A program made the position numbers and the translations under genes. The notes under the pieces were generated by a model. It searched no databases and had not been told where the DNA came from. It saw only the letters and a list, made by a program, of their open reading frames with translations. From assembly GCA_016125495.1 (NCBI GenBank), contig WGLQ01000019.1:62001-126000 (forward strand): a stretch of 64,000 nucleotides of DNA, in the 5' to 3' direction. The stretch comes from Hyphomicrobiales bacterium. Its GTDB lineage: Bacteria > Pseudomonadota > Alphaproteobacteria > Rhizobiales > RI-29. Below are positions 1 to 11,100 of this stretch, in pieces; the stretch's first letter is position 1, and every line of letters starts with the position of its first letter.

Positions 1-677
1 GCCGGCTTCGTGCGCGAGCCGAAGATCGCCGAGCCGACACGGACGTGCGTGGCGCCGTGTGCGATCGCCGTCTCGAAATCGTCGCTCATACCCATCGAGA
101 GGCCAGTGAGGCCATGCTCGGCGGCGAGGCGGGCGAGGAATACGAAATGCGGCGCCGGGTCATCGTCCACCGGTGGCAGACACATGAGCCCCGCGACGTC
201 CAGCCCAGCGGCACGCGCCTGCTCGAGCAGACCCGCGAGCGCGCCCGGCGCGGCACCCGATTTCTGCGCCTCCGCCCCGGTGTTCACCTGGAGGAAGACC
301 TCGACGCGGCGACCGACGCGCACCTGCGCCTCGGCAATGGCGTCGACGAGGCGGGCGCGATCGACGGAGTGGATCACATCGAACAGAGCCACGGCGGCAC
401 GGGCCTTGTTGGTCTGGAGCGCGCCGATGAGATGGAGACGCACGCCCGGATAGGTGGCGACCAGAGCCGGCCACTTGCGCTCGGCCTCCTGAACCCGGTT
501 CTCGCCGAAGACACGGTGCCCCGCCCCGAGCACGGGCTCGATCGCTGCCGCCTCGAAGGTCTTGCTGACGGCAACGAGGGTCACGGAGCCGGGAGCGCGG
601 TGCGCCGCGATCGCGGCCTGCGCGATCCGATCGACGATGATACCCAGGCGCGCTGCGGCTCCGTCAGGTCGTGTCAA
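1..677 (-). CDS. yggS: YggS/PLPBP-family pyridoxal-phosphate homeostasis protein (3' end missing)
   Basis: This cytosolic PLP-binding protein of the YggS/PROSC family buffers vitamin B6 and affects amino-acid homeostasis. The reverse-strand translation reads VTLVAVSKTF, which carries the family PLP lysine. It continues with FGENRVQEAERKW, LHLIGALQTNKAR, VNTGAEAQKSG, GLMCLPP and LSMGMSDDFETAIAHGATHVRVGSAIFG, all characteristic blocks. The coding sequence runs off the left edge, so only the last few residues are missing. The likely start is a TTG at 677-675 with GAGGGG upstream; no ATG precedes the first conserved block in frame. It points away from the antiporter gene, and the gap of 176 bp is a divergent promoter region. 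Family assignment is firm; the start is less so. Confidence 0.88.
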   Translation of the reverse strand, partial: MTRPDGAAARLGIIVDRIAQAAIAAHRAPGSVTLVAVSKTFEAAAIEPVLGAGHRVFGENRVQEAERKWPALVATYPGVRLHLIGALQTNKARAAVALFDVIHSVDRARLVDAIAEAQVRVGRRVEVFLQVNTGAEAQKSGAAPGALAGLLEQARAAGLDVAGLMCLPPVDDDPAPHFVFLARLAAEHGLTGLSMGMSDDFETAIAHGATHVRVGSAIFGSRTKP

Positions 678-853
678 GATCGCACCCCTCGCTCGATCGA
701 ATGCCGATGCCAGCGCACCCGCGCCCGAGTTTTCAGCCCTTGCGAGGCGCGCGGGCCATTGCCGAAGCCGGCGGCATCGCTAGAGATAGGCGCGCCCTCC
801 GGCCGAATGCAATCGGACGCAAACCAAGTGCCAGGAGATCCTCGGAGCATTCG

Positions 854-1801
854 ATGACGATACTTCTCATGATCGGCGGGCTGGCGCTACTCCTGGTCGG
901 CGGCGATACGCTCGTGCGCGGGGCCGTGGCCATCGGCAACAGGATGGGTTTGACGCCACTGGTCGTCGGGATGGTCATCGTCGGGTTCGGTACATCGACA
1001 CCGGAACTCTTCGTCTCCGTGCAGGCCAGTCTGGCGAATTCGGGGGCGATCGCGGTCGGCAACGTCATCGGCAGTAACATCGCCAACGTCCTGCTCATCC
1101 TCGGGGCGACGGCGGTGCTCGCGCCGGTGGCGCGACCGAAGCAGAACTTCAAGTCGGACGGCTTCGTGCTGGTGCTGGTGACGCTGTTGTTCCTCGGTCT
1201 CGTCCTCCACGGGCGGCTGGAGCAGCCGGTGGCGCTGGTGCTCATCGGCCTGCTGCTCGCCTTCATCGCCTGGCAGGTCGTGCGCTGCATGGGCCAGCCT
1301 CTCGAGGACGATGGCGAGCATACGGGCGTGACGTTGCCGATCCCCGCGGCGCTCGCCATGCTCGCCTTCGGCTTTGCGGCGCTCTGGTTCGGCTCGGAAA
1401 TGCTGGTCGGGGCGTCGGTCACACTGGCGCGGGACTTCGGCGTCTCGGAGGCCCTGATCGGTATCACCATCATCGCCATCGGCACCTCGCTGCCGGAACT
1501 CGCGAGTTCGATGATGGCGGCCTGGCGCGGCCACGGCAACGTCGCCTACGGCAACATCGTCGGCAGCAACATCTTCAACATCCTCGGCATCCTCGGCGCG
1601 GCGGGCGCCACGGCGCCTGTCGTCTTTCCCGCCGGGATCATGCTGCTCGATGGTCCCGCCGTGCTCGGCGCCGCACTGGTCATGCTCGCGGCAATGGCGA
1701 CGGGGCGCGGCATCGGTAGACTGGAAGGGCTCGCTTTCCTCGGCCTCTATGTTGGTTACGTGGTGCTTCGCGCCCTGTCCGACGCGAGCGCGGCAGCCTG
1801 A
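854..1801 (+). CDS. Calcium/sodium antiporter, CaCA family (YrbG-like)
   Basis: This inner-membrane cation/Ca2+ antiporter has 315 residues and about ten hydrophobic segments in two homologous halves. Both alpha-repeats are visible. The first is [12 protein letters not shown] followed by [16 protein letters not shown]; the second is [12 protein letters not shown] followed by [16 protein letters not shown]. The acidic Glu of each TPELF/LPELA motif is the ion-binding residue of the family. The reading frame is open upstream, but the ATG at 854 begins the first membrane helix ([20 protein letters not shown]) and has CGGAG six bases ahead. It stands alone, and its transported ion is inferred from the family only. 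Confidence 0.9.
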   Translation: MTILLMIGGLALLLVGGDTLVRGAVAIGNRMGLTPLVVGMVIVGFGTSTPELFVSVQASLANSGAIAVGNVIGSNIANVLLILGATAVLAPVARPKQNFKSDGFVLVLVTLLFLGLVLHGRLEQPVALVLIGLLLAFIAWQVVRCMGQPLEDDGEHTGVTLPIPAALAMLAFGFAALWFGSEMLVGASVTLARDFGVSEALIGITIIAIGTSLPELASSMMAAWRGHGNVAYGNIVGSNIFNILGILGAAGATAPVVFPAGIMLLDGPAVLGAALVMLAAMATGRGIGRLEGLAFLGLYVGYVVLRALSDASAAA

Positions 1802-2006
1802 AAGCGGCCACCACCCGGCAGCCTTCGCGCTCCCCGCGACGCTTGACGGTCATCGGGTTTCGGGCTTCAAACGCCCGACGCCATCCCACAGCGCGCCGAG
1901 CAGCCGGTCGGGCCGACGCCATGCCGGCGGGGCCATCGACAGGCGACGGGAAGATTCGAGCGCCAGCAATTCTCGCGACGACCTCACGCACCGCGGACAC
2001 ACGATC

Positions 2007-4640
2007 ATGAGCAGCGAACGCTACAATGCGCCCGAGCGCGAGAAGCACTGGCAGGCTGTTTGGAGCGAACGCCAAGTCTTCATGGCCAGCGCCGATCGCA
2101 GCAAGCCCAAATGCTATGTCCTCGAGATGTTCCCCTACCCCTCCGGGCGCATCCACATGGGGCACGTGCGTAACTACACGATGGGCGACGTGCTCGCGCG
2201 CTACAAGCGAGCCAAGGGCTTCAACGTGCTGCATCCGATGGGCTGGGATGCCTTCGGCATGCCAGCCGAAAACGCGGCGATGCAGAACAAGTCGCATCCG
2301 GCGACGTGGACCTACGCCAACATCGAGGCGATGAAGGCGCAGCTGAAGGCCATGGGCCTCGCCATCGACTGGTCGCGCGAGGTGGCGACATGCGGGCCGG
2401 AGTATTACAGGCACCAACAGCGCATCTTCCTCGACATGCTGGCCAAGGGGCTCGCCTACCGGAAATCCTCGAAGGTGAACTGGGACCCGGTGGACCAGAC
2501 GGTGCTCGCCAACGAGCAGGTGATCGATGGCAAGGGCTGGCGGTCCGGCGCCGAGGTCGAGCAGCGCGAGCTGACACAGTGGTTCTTCAAGATCACCGAC
2601 TACTCCGACGAGTTGCTGAGCGCACTCGAGACGCTCACCGCCTGGCCGGAAAAGGTCCGGTTGATGCAGGCCAACTGGATCGGGCGCTCGCAGGGCCTCA
2701 TGGTGCGATGGGCGCTCGACAAGTCGACCGCGCCCAAGGGCCATGGCGAACTCGAAATCTACACCACCCGGCCGGACACGCTGTTCGGTGCGTCCTTCAT
2801 GGCAATCGCGCCGGATCATCCGCTGGCGCTCGCGGCCTCTAAGAGCAACCCGGACCTCGCAGCCTTCTGTGACGAATGCCGCAAGGCCGGCACCTCGCTC
2901 GCCGAACTCGAAAAGGCCGACAAGAAGGGCTTCGACACTGGCATCCGGGCGATCCATCCCTTCGATGCCAAGTGGAAGCTGCCGGTCTACGTCGCCAACT
3001 TCATCCTTATGGACTACGGCACCGGCGCCATCTTCGGTTGCCCTTCCGGTGACCAGCGCGACCTCGAGTTCGCCCGCCGCTACGGTTTGCCGGTGGTGCC
3101 CGTGGTGATGCCGAAGGATGGTGATGCCGAGAGCTTTGCCATCGGCGACAAGGCCTATGTCGATGACGGCGTGATGATCAACTCGCAGTTCCTCGACGGC
3201 CTCGATACGACGACCGCGTTCGACAAGGTGGCGAGCCGCCTCGAAAACCAGAAGCTCGCGCGCAAGCCCGTCGCGAGGCGCAAGGTCAACTACCGCCTGC
3301 GCGATTGGGGCATCTCGCGCCAGCGCTACTGGGGCTGCCCCATTCCCGTCGTGCACTGCGCGTCCTGCGGCGTGGTGCCGGTGCCAGCCAAGGACCTGCC
3401 CGTGCGCTTGCCGCAGGACGCGAGCTTCGAGGCTCCCGGCAACCCGCTCGACCGGCACCCGACATGGAAGCATGTCGATTGCCCGAGCTGCGGCAAGCCG
3501 GCCCGGCGCGAAACCGACACGATGGACACCTTCGTCGATTCGTCCTGGTATTATGCCCGCTTCACGGCTCCCGACGCGCAAACGCCCGTCGACGATGAGG
3601 CCGCAGCCTACTGGTTGCCGGTTGACCAATACATCGGCGGCATCGAGCACGCGATCCTGCACCTCCTCTACTCGCGCTTCTTCTTTCGGGCGATGGGTGA
3701 AACTGGCCACGCGCCCAAGGAGCTCCGCGAGCCGTTCGCGGCGCTCTTCACCCAGGGCATGGTCGTGCACGAAACCTATCGGCGCGCGGGCCTCGAGCCA
3801 CCACAGTGGCTGTTGCCGAGCGACGTCGAAATCAGCGGCGAAGGCCCCGACAGAACAGCCATAGAAAAGGCGACCGGTAAGCCGGCCGTCATCGGCAGCA
3901 TCGAAAAGATGTCGAAGTCGAAGAAGAACCTCGTCGATCCGGACGAGATCATCGGCCACTTCGGGGCCGACTGCGCACGCTGGTTCATGCTTTCCGACAG
4001 CCCGCCCGAGCGCGACGTGATCTGGACCGAGGCCGGTGTCCAGGGCGCGAGCCGCTTCATCCAGCGAATCTGGCGGCTGTTGGACGAGGTGCTCGCGCTC
4101 GAGGCCGGCGTGACGGGCGGCGCCAAAGAGCCGGCCCGCGATGCGCTCGAGCTGCGGCGCACGGTTCACAAAGCGCTCGACGGGGTCGGGCGCAACATCG
4201 AAATGCTCCGGTTCAACGTCGCGGTGGCGCAAATCTACGAGGCGAGCAACGCGCTTTCGGCGGCGCTCGCAAAGGCCGGAACCGCCGACGCCCGGTTCCA
4301 CGCGGAGGCGCGCGAAGCCATCACCCTCATCGTCCAGATGATCGGGCCAATGATGCCCCACCTGGCTGAAGAGTGCTGGGCGCGGCTCGGAAACCACACC
4401 ATGCTGGCGGAAACGGCTTGGCCGGTGGCCGATCCGGCCATGCTCGTTGACGATGAGATCACCATTGCCGTACAGGTCAATGGTAAACGACGGGAAGAGC
4501 TGAGAATCGCCAAGGACGCAAGTCGCGACGATGTCCAAAGGGCGGCTCTTGCGCTCGACTCGGTCGCAAAGGCGGTCGCCGGACGCGAGATCAAGAAGAT
4601 CATCGTGGTCCCCCAGAGGATCGTGAATGTCGTTGTCTGA
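2007..4640 (+). CDS. leuS: Leucyl-tRNA synthetase
   Basis: This class I aminoacyl-tRNA synthetase charges tRNA-Leu and is essential and cytosolic. At 877 residues it has the normal bacterial length. The HIGH signature appears as HMGH at residues 50-53, and the KMSKS loop is intact at about 634-638. The CP1 editing domain (about residues 230-420) contains the [12 protein letters not shown] motif, and a zinc-type pair CPSCGK lies near residue 495. The C-terminal anticodon-binding region ends in [14 protein letters not shown]. The frame is open for 119 codons upstream, but similarity begins at the ATG at 2007. The last 14 bases overlap lptE, as in many alphaproteobacteria, which suggests co-transcription leuS-lptE-holA. 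Confidence 0.96.
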   Translation: MSSERYNAPEREKHWQAVWSERQVFMASADRSKPKCYVLEMFPYPSGRIHMGHVRNYTMGDVLARYKRAKGFNVLHPMGWDAFGMPAENAAMQNKSHPATWTYANIEAMKAQLKAMGLAIDWSREVATCGPEYYRHQQRIFLDMLAKGLAYRKSSKVNWDPVDQTVLANEQVIDGKGWRSGAEVEQRELTQWFFKITDYSDELLSALETLTAWPEKVRLMQANWIGRSQGLMVRWALDKSTAPKGHGELEIYTTRPDTLFGASFMAIAPDHPLALAASKSNPDLAAFCDECRKAGTSLAELEKADKKGFDTGIRAIHPFDAKWKLPVYVANFILMDYGTGAIFGCPSGDQRDLEFARRYGLPVVPVVMPKDGDAESFAIGDKAYVDDGVMINSQFLDGLDTTTAFDKVASRLENQKLARKPVARRKVNYRLRDWGISRQRYWGCPIPVVHCASCGVVPVPAKDLPVRLPQDASFEAPGNPLDRHPTWKHVDCPSCGKPARRETDTMDTFVDSSWYYARFTAPDAQTPVDDEAAAYWLPVDQYIGGIEHAILHLLYSRFFFRAMGETGHAPKELREPFAALFTQGMVVHETYRRAGLEPPQWLLPSDVEISGEGPDRTAIEKATGKPAVIGSIEKMSKSKKNLVDPDEIIGHFGADCARWFMLSDSPPERDVIWTEAGVQGASRFIQRIWRLLDEVLALEAGVTGGAKEPARDALELRRTVHKALDGVGRNIEMLRFNVAVAQIYEASNALSAALAKAGTADARFHAEAREAITLIVQMIGPMMPHLAEECWARLGNHTMLAETAWPVADPAMLVDDEITIAVQVNGKRREELRIAKDASRDDVQRAALALDSVAKAVAGREIKKIIVVPQRIVNVVV

Positions 4641-5187
4641 GACCAGCTCCAGGACGATGGCGACGAACCGGCGCCGGGCTTTCGCCGTTGCCTGCGTGGT
4701 CGCGGCCAGTTTCACACTGGCCGGTTGCGGCGGCAGCGGATTCCAGCCGCTCTATTCGTCGGTCACCGCGACGGGAGTGCCGGTCAGTGAAGCGATGGCG
4801 ACCATCGACATCGCCGCGATCCCCGGACGCGTCGGCCAGCGCCTCAGAAACGAACTGATCTTCCGCACGACCGGCGGCGGCTATGCCGTCGAACCGCGCT
4901 ACCGGCTCGACATTGCCATCCGCGAGTCGCTGCAGTCCATTCTCGTCGAAGTCGACGGCAACGCTCGAGGGCTCGTCTACCGCCTCGATGCCAACCTCCA
5001 GATCGTCGATCTCTCGACAAATCAGGTCGTCTTGAAGGACATCGCCTCGACGCGTGCGAGCTACGAGCAATTCAACTCGACCTTCGCCAACATCCGCGCC
5101 CGCCGCGACGCCGAGAATCGAGCGGCGGACGATATGGCGCAGTCCATCCGAACGCGCATCGCCGCGTTCCTCGCGCGCCCGGTCTAA
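4627..5187 (+). CDS. lptE: LPS-assembly lipoprotein LptE
   Basis: This is the outer-membrane lipoprotein partner of LptD in the lipopolysaccharide translocon. The 186-residue product has a basic N-terminus, a hydrophobic segment and the lipobox LAGC (Cys34), followed by GFQPLYS, the typical start of mature LptE. The body is mostly beta-strand ([28 protein letters not shown]). AGAGGA sits six bases before the first ATG; a second ATG ten codons later would give a more standard short signal peptide. It overlaps the end of leuS and precedes holA, the usual alphaproteobacterial order. The assignment rests on the lipobox, size and synteny, as LptE sequences are poorly conserved. Confidence 0.88.
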   Translation: MSLSETSSRTMATNRRRAFAVACVVAASFTLAGCGGSGFQPLYSSVTATGVPVSEAMATIDIAAIPGRVGQRLRNELIFRTTGGGYAVEPRYRLDIAIRESLQSILVEVDGNARGLVYRLDANLQIVDLSTNQVVLKDIASTRASYEQFNSTFANIRARRDAENRAADDMAQSIRTRIAAFLARPV

Positions 5188-5238
5188 GGGCAGGCCGCCG
5201 GGGCCGCAAGCCGCGGCCGGATGACCGGAAGCAATCCC

Positions 5239-6267
5239 ATGACGTCCATCAAGGTCGGCGAGTTCGAACGTGCTCTCAAGGCCACGGGAGGCCTCGCCCG
5301 GGCCCTGCTCTTGCATGGTCAGGACGAGGGTCTCGTCGGCGAACTGGCGCAACGGGCCGCGCAACGGCTCGCCGAGTTGCATAACCCACAAGGCGAGATC
5401 CTGCGGCTCCAGGAGCAGGACCTCGCGGAGGAACCGGACCGAGCGATCGTCGAATTGCGGACGGTCCCGATGTTCGGGGGTCCGGTGGTGCTGCGCCTGC
5501 GCGCCGGCGCCCATCTCAAGCCGGAATTGGTCGACGCTCTGATCGAGGCGGCACAGGACGCCGGCGGCGTCGTCATCGAGGCCGGGGCACTCAAGAAGGA
5601 CGCCAAGCTGCGCAAGCAGTTCGAGGCCGCGCCGAATGCGGCGGCCATCGCCTGCTATAGCGACACCGGCGCGGATCTCTCACGGCTCGTCGACGAGGTG
5701 CTCGGCGAGGCGGGCCTCACCATCGCGGCCGAAGCGCGCACCCATCTCGTCGACCTGCTCGGTGCCGACCGCGCCCTCTCGCGCAACGAGATCGAGAAGC
5801 TCGCGCTCTATGCCGACGGGCAGGCGGAGATCACGATCGAGGACATCGATGCGGTGGTGGGCGACAGCGCCGCACAGGCTGTCGACCGGGTGACCATGGC
5901 GGCGGCGAGCGGTGACGGGGCGCTCGCCATCCGTGAACTCGACCGTGCCATCGCCGCCGGGCAGGCGACCCAGACCATTCTCCTTGCGCTGCAGCGCCAC
6001 ATGCTGCGGCTGCAAGACCTCGCAATCGCGGTCGAGGAAGGTAAGTCGCCGGAGGTTGCGATCCGCTCGGCGCGGCCGCCGATCCACTTCGCTCTCCATT
6101 CCGACGTGTCTCGGCAGCTCAGACGCTGGCGTGGGCGATCATTGGAGCGCGGCTGCTACGTGGTCCAGAGGGTCATCGCGGATTGCAGGCGTACGCCGGC
6201 GCTCGAGGATGCCCTCGCCGCGATGGCGCTCGTGGAGCTTGCGCGGCTGTCGCAAGCAGGCACGTGA
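5239..6267 (+). CDS. holA: DNA polymerase III subunit delta
   Basis: HolA is the clamp-loader wrench that opens the beta sliding clamp. The 342-residue product has the family layout. The N-terminal AAA+-like domain (LARALLLHGQDEGLVGELAQRAAQ) lacks a functional Walker A motif, as expected. LVDLLGADRALSRNEIEKLALYA is the conserved middle segment. The C-terminal collar domain carries QTILLALQRHMLRLQDL. The ATG at 5239 has GGAAG eight bases upstream; another in-frame ATG six codons earlier (5221) lacks a clear ribosome site. It closes the leuS-lptE-holA group and converges on parB. Confidence 0.94.
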   Translation: MTSIKVGEFERALKATGGLARALLLHGQDEGLVGELAQRAAQRLAELHNPQGEILRLQEQDLAEEPDRAIVELRTVPMFGGPVVLRLRAGAHLKPELVDALIEAAQDAGGVVIEAGALKKDAKLRKQFEAAPNAAAIACYSDTGADLSRLVDEVLGEAGLTIAAEARTHLVDLLGADRALSRNEIEKLALYADGQAEITIEDIDAVVGDSAAQAVDRVTMAAASGDGALAIRELDRAIAAGQATQTILLALQRHMLRLQDLAIAVEEGKSPEVAIRSARPPIHFALHSDVSRQLRRWRGRSLERGCYVVQRVIADCRRTPALEDALAAMALVELARLSQAGT

Positions 6268-6289
6268 GGGCAGCCGGAGCCCGACAACC

Positions 6290-7177
6290 TCAGTCCGTCA
6301 CGACCCGGATGAGGCGCTTACGCACGTAGTCGAGCTGATCGAAATTCCCGTAGCGGATGAGGAGAACACCGGTTTCCCCTCCCCCAGGCTTGATCTCCAC
6401 CTTGAGCCCGAGGGCATCCGCCAGCTCCTGTTCCACCGATACCGTGTCGGCATCCTTGTCGCGCCGGCGGCGGCGCGGCTTTTCCGTCGTGTCGTCCATC
6501 GCCTGCACGAGTTTTTCCACCTCGCGCACGCTCAGCTCGCGCTCGACGACGAGGAGGGCCAATTCCAGTGCGTCGTCACGACCGACGAGCTGGCGGGCGT
6601 GACCCGCGCTCAGGGCATTGGAGAGGAGCATGGACTGCACCTCGTCCGGCAGTTTCAACAGGCGCAGGGTATTGGCGAGGTGACTGCGGCTCTTGCCGAT
6701 CACCTGCGCAAGGTCCTCCTGGGTATAACCGTAGCGGCTGATCAACTCCCCATAACCCCGGGCTTCCTCGAGGGCATTGAGGTCAGCGCGTTGCACGTTC
6801 TCGATGATCGCGAGCTCGAGCACCTCCTGATCGTTCAACTCGCGCACGATGACGGGAACGGAATGAATTCCCGCGATCTGCGCACCCCGCCAGCGGCGCT
6901 CACCCGCAACGATCTCGAAGGTCGCCGCGCCGGGCGAGGAGGGGCGAACGATCAGCGGCTGGACGAGCCCCTTCTCGCGGATGGAATTGGCGAGTTCCTC
7001 CAGCTCCGCCTCCGGAAACGAGCGACGGGGGTTGAGCGGGCTCGGGGAGATCTGAGCGATCGGCACCAACCGCTGCTCGCCTTCCGGGGGCAGACGCACC
7101 GGGCCGTTCGCTGCTTCGCCGATGAGGGAAGCCAATCCGCGTCCCAACCGACCCGTCCGCTGTATCGTTGCCGACAT
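6290..7177 (-). CDS. parB: Chromosome-partitioning protein ParB
   Basis: ParB is the centromere-binding CTPase clamp that loads at parS, spreads along DNA and recruits SMC. The 295-residue protein starts GRLGRGLASLIGE, the usual ParA-stimulating N-terminus. It then has the nuclease-fold CTP-binding domain with NPRRSFPEAELEELANSI, GLVQPLIVRP and the GERRWRGAQ box. A helix-turn-helix domain follows (YGYTQEDLAQVIGKSRSHLANTLRLLKLP), then a linker rich in basic residues (KPRRRRRDKDAD) and a C-terminal dimerisation domain ending DQLDYVRKRL. The start ATG follows GGGGGAGATGAGG. It is downstream of parA with a 94-bp spacer, and two perfect parS sites lie 1.5-4 kb away. Confidence 0.96.
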   Translation of the reverse strand: MSATIQRTGRLGRGLASLIGEAANGPVRLPPEGEQRLVPIAQISPSPLNPRRSFPEAELEELANSIREKGLVQPLIVRPSSPGAATFEIVAGERRWRGAQIAGIHSVPVIVRELNDQEVLELAIIENVQRADLNALEEARGYGELISRYGYTQEDLAQVIGKSRSHLANTLRLLKLPDEVQSMLLSNALSAGHARQLVGRDDALELALLVVERELSVREVEKLVQAMDDTTEKPRRRRRDKDADTVSVEQELADALGLKVEIKPGGGETGVLLIRYGNFDQLDYVRKRLIRVVTD

Positions 7178-7271
7178 CGCCTCATCTCCCCCAAGCTCGA
7201 AACGCTTCACACCGAGACCGCCATCCGGGCACCGATCCAGCAGCGCGGCGCCCCCCTTGACCGACCGCCCG

Positions 7272-8107
<836 letters not shown>

Positions 8108-8111
<4 letters not shown>

Positions 8112-8776
8112 TGCGGCTCTCCCTTCAGCGGATGGAGATCCTCGATGGTGACGATCCGTCCGCCCGGATCCGTCACACTCGCTGCTCGGCCCATTGCGAA
8201 AGACCAACGCCGGCGGGCCACATCAACCTCGGCATCGAGCGTCGCCCCCTTCAACAGCACCGAGCGACCACGCGAGCCGACCAACGGCTGGCTCAAAGCC
8301 AAGAGCGCGTCGAGCGGTGCCACTGCCCGGGCCGTTACGACGTCGACCTCGGCACCGAAGACGCTCGTCGGGTCCTTCGCCGCCACCTCGATGCGCGTGT
8401 CGTGGACATCGACCTGCACACCCGTCTGGCGCGCGACGTCCCGAAGAAACGCGCACTTTCGCGCATTGCTCTCGACGAGATGAACACGCGAGAGCGAATC
8501 ATCACCGAGAAGTATAGCAAGGACGAGACCCGGAAACCCGGCTCCACTTCCGATATCGACAATGGTGCGTGCGCCGGCAACGAACGGGGCCAGTTGAGCG
8601 CTGTCGGCGAAATGGCGGCGCCAGGCGTCAGCGAGGGTCTGAGGAGCCACGAGGTTCTTCACCGGCTGCCAGCGCTGAAGCAGGGCATGGTGGATTTCGA
8701 GGCGCTCAAGTGTTTCACGTGAAACAGGAAAACGCCGTGCGAAGCGGGCTCGATCCCAAACGCCGTCGTCCGCCAT
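8108..8776 (-). CDS. rsmG: 16S rRNA (guanine527-N7)-methyltransferase RsmG (GidB)
   Basis: RsmG uses S-adenosylmethionine to methylate G527 of 16S rRNA; loss gives low-level streptomycin resistance in other bacteria. The 222-residue protein has the SAM-binding motif TIVDIGSGAGFPGLVLAI, the LVESNARKCAFLRDV strand and VVTARAVAPL. Near the N-terminus, codons for VSRET contain a perfect parS palindrome (8711-8726), so the reading frame and the centromere share the same bases. It overlaps parA by four bases and lies 46 bp downstream of mnmG. Confidence 0.95.
8711..8726. other. parS centromere site 1, inside rsmG
   Basis: The palindrome TGTTTCACGTGAAACA matches the bacterial parS consensus at all 16 positions. 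It encodes VSRET of RsmG on the minus strand. It is expected to be the loading site for the ParB encoded about 1.5 kb away. Confidence 0.95.
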
Positions 8777-8822
8777 CGTCGTGACCTCGCCAAGAACCTC
8801 TGTTGGAATGCCTCGACGGGGG

Positions 8823-10697
8823 CTACGCGGCGCCCGCTCTGGCGCTGGAACGGCGCAGGCGGGCCAGCACCAGGAGAATGGCGGCCGGCGTCATCCCGTC
8901 GATGGCGATAGCCTGGGCGATCGTCGCCGGGCGCCAGCGGGCCAACTTCTCACGCACCTCGTTCGACAACCCCGGAACGCTGGCATAATCGAAGTCCTCT
9001 GGGATCACCACCGCGGCGTCGCGGCGGTAGGCCGCGACATCCGCGCTCTGGCGGTCGAGGTAAACCGCATAACGCGCATCGTTCGCGACACGCTCGCCAA
9101 CCGTATCCGGATAGGCCGCGAGGTGCGGCCAGAGGCGCACCAGGTCGCGCCACCCGATCCCAGGCATGGCGAGCAGGTCGAGGGCGCCGCGCCGCCGCCC
9201 ATCGTGATTGAGGTGCAGCCCGTGGTAGGCGGCCTCGTTCGGCGTCAGCGAGAGGCCCTGGAGATCGCGCGTCAGCTCCTCGCGCCGCATCTGGCGCTCG
9301 CGGAATCGCACCGCACGATCCTCCTGGACCAAACCGAGTTCGATTCCGAGCGGTGTGAGGCGACTGTCGGCATTGTCGGCGCGCAAGTGCAGCCGGTATT
9401 CGGCCCGCGACGTGAACATCCGATATGGCTCGGTCACGCCCCGGCCGACGAGATCGTCCACCAGCACACCAATGTAGGCGTCGGCTCGCGATAGCAGCAG
9501 GCGGGCCGATCCGCCCGACGCCGTGAGCGCCGCGTTGGCACCGGCCACCAAGCCCTGGGCAGCCGCCTCCTCGTAACCCGTCGTGCCGTTGATCTGGCCC
9601 GCGAGGTAGAGCCCCTCCAGTCGCCGCAGCGCCAGCGTCGGCGAAAGTTCGCGCGGGTCCACGTAATCGTACTCGATGGCGTAGCCGGGCCGCACGATGC
9701 GGGCCTGCTCGAGACCTGGGATCGTCGAAACGAAGGCTTTCTGCACGTCCTCGGGTAGAGACGTCGATATGCCGTTTGGGTAGACGGTCGGGTCGTCCAA
9801 ACCCTCGGGCTCCAGGAAGACCTGGTGGCTTTCACGATCGGCGAAGCGGACGATCTTGTCCTCGACGGACGGACAATAGCGCGGACCGCGACCGACGACG
9901 TGGCCACCGTACATTGCCGAGCGCGACAGGTTGTCGGCGATGATGCGGTGGGTCTCGGCGGTGGTGTGGGTGATCGCACAAGCAATCTGCGGCGTGGTGA
10001 TGCGATCGGTCATGAACGAGAACGGCTCGGGCGGATCGTCGGCGAGCTGTCGCTCGAGGCGATGCCAGGCGATGGTGCGGCCATCGAGGCGTGGCGGCGT
10101 TCCGGTCTTCAGTCGGCCCATGGCGAGACCGAGGCCTGCCAGGCGCGCCGCGAGTGCCCGAGACGGGACCTCGTCGACACGACCAGCCGGCACGCGCTGG
10201 TCACCGATGAGGATGACACCGTTGAGGAACGTTCCCGTGGTGATGACGACAGCGCGGCAACCGACATGCCGCCCATCCGCGAGGCGGACGCCCGCGATCC
10301 GGTCGCCGGCGACAATGAGATCGACCGCCTCGCCCTCCAGCACCTCGAGATTTGGGGTGGCCGAAACCGCAGCCTGCATCGCGCTTCGGTAGAGTGCACG
10401 ATCCGCCTGGGTGCGCGGCCCCTGGACGGCCGGTCCCCGTGAGCGGTTCAAGACCCTGAACTGAATTCCGGCGCTATCGGCTACGCGGCCCATCAATCCG
10501 TCGAGGGCATCGATTTCGCGAACCAGGTGCCCCTTGCCGAGGCCGCCGATCGCGGGGTTGCACGACATCTCGCCGATCGTCGAAGCACGATGGGTGAGGA
10601 GCGCGGTCGCGGCGCCAATGCGGGCAGCCGCAGCCGCGGCCTCGACCCCGGCATGACCGCCCCCGATCACGATGACGTCGAAGCCAATGGCGCTCAT
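8823..10697 (-). CDS. mnmG: tRNA uridine-34 carboxymethylaminomethyl enzyme MnmG (GidA)
   Basis: This FAD enzyme, with MnmE, builds the cmnm5 group on the wobble uridine of several tRNAs. The 624-residue product begins [21 protein letters not shown] (dinucleotide fold). It contains the two signatures [15 protein letters not shown] and [15 protein letters not shown], plus [21 protein letters not shown]. The C-terminal helical domain that contacts MnmE ends with a Leu/Ala-rich tail. The frame is open for 64 codons upstream, but the ATG at 10697 precedes the conserved fold directly. It is followed by rsmG, parA and parB, and its partner mnmE lies just upstream across a 403-bp gap holding parS site 2. 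Confidence 0.96.
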   Translation of the reverse strand: MSAIGFDVIVIGGGHAGVEAAAAAARIGAATALLTHRASTIGEMSCNPAIGGLGKGHLVREIDALDGLMGRVADSAGIQFRVLNRSRGPAVQGPRTQADRALYRSAMQAAVSATPNLEVLEGEAVDLIVAGDRIAGVRLADGRHVGCRAVVITTGTFLNGVILIGDQRVPAGRVDEVPSRALAARLAGLGLAMGRLKTGTPPRLDGRTIAWHRLERQLADDPPEPFSFMTDRITTPQIACAITHTTAETHRIIADNLSRSAMYGGHVVGRGPRYCPSVEDKIVRFADRESHQVFLEPEGLDDPTVYPNGISTSLPEDVQKAFVSTIPGLEQARIVRPGYAIEYDYVDPRELSPTLALRRLEGLYLAGQINGTTGYEEAAAQGLVAGANAALTASGGSARLLLSRADAYIGVLVDDLVGRGVTEPYRMFTSRAEYRLHLRADNADSRLTPLGIELGLVQEDRAVRFRERQMRREELTRDLQGLSLTPNEAAYHGLHLNHDGRRRGALDLLAMPGIGWRDLVRLWPHLAAYPDTVGERVANDARYAVYLDRQSADVAAYRRDAAVVIPEDFDYASVPGLSNEVREKLARWRPATIAQAIAIDGMTPAAILLVLARLRRSSARAGAA

Positions 10698-11100
10698 GCT
10701 CTCTGGTTGCCTCGCTCTTGGATCGTCGTACGCCACAGGGCTCGACCCATCGGGACCCGGCGCACCATGCCGTGGAATGAGATAGGCGGGGCCCAGCGGC
10801 GAGGCAACCGCCGCATGCCAAACAGGTCCGCCTCCGGGCGACAGGGGCCGTCTCGGGACGGCCGCCCGCCGAGCCGGCCTAACCAGCACCGCTCACCGGC
10901 GACCAAGACCCCGAAATCGGGGCCGCAGGAGGCGTTGGAGACCCGCGGAATCCCGCCTTCGCATCCTCCAGCACCAGGAATCCCGTTGAATCGATTCAGG
11001 AATCACCAGATCGAAGCATCCCCAACATCAGGAATCCATCCACAACGGCCTCCCAGGCACCGGCCGGAGATGTTTCACGTGAAACATCGAGTCCGTCGAG
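10698..11100. other. mnmG-mnmE intergenic region (403 bp) with parS and short repeats
   Basis: No convincing gene is present. The stretch holds the parS palindrome at 11071-11086 and three copies of the octamer CAGGAATC at 10975, 10997 and 11029, the middle one beside the palindrome GAATCGATTC. Open frames crossing it lack conserved features. It probably contains the mnmG promoter and mnmE terminator sequences. Confidence 0.6.
11071..11086. other. parS centromere site 2, intergenic
   Basis: This is a second perfect TGTTTCACGTGAAACA palindrome, 15 bp beyond the mnmE stop codon and 2.36 kb from site 1. It is identical to site 1 over all 16 bases. Confidence 0.95.

Noticed and set aside
1680-4715. 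1011-codon open frame on the minus strand
   Set aside because: It is the antisense shadow of leuS; its translation has no recognisable domain and strong GC3-driven composition, while the plus strand encodes a complete synthetase.
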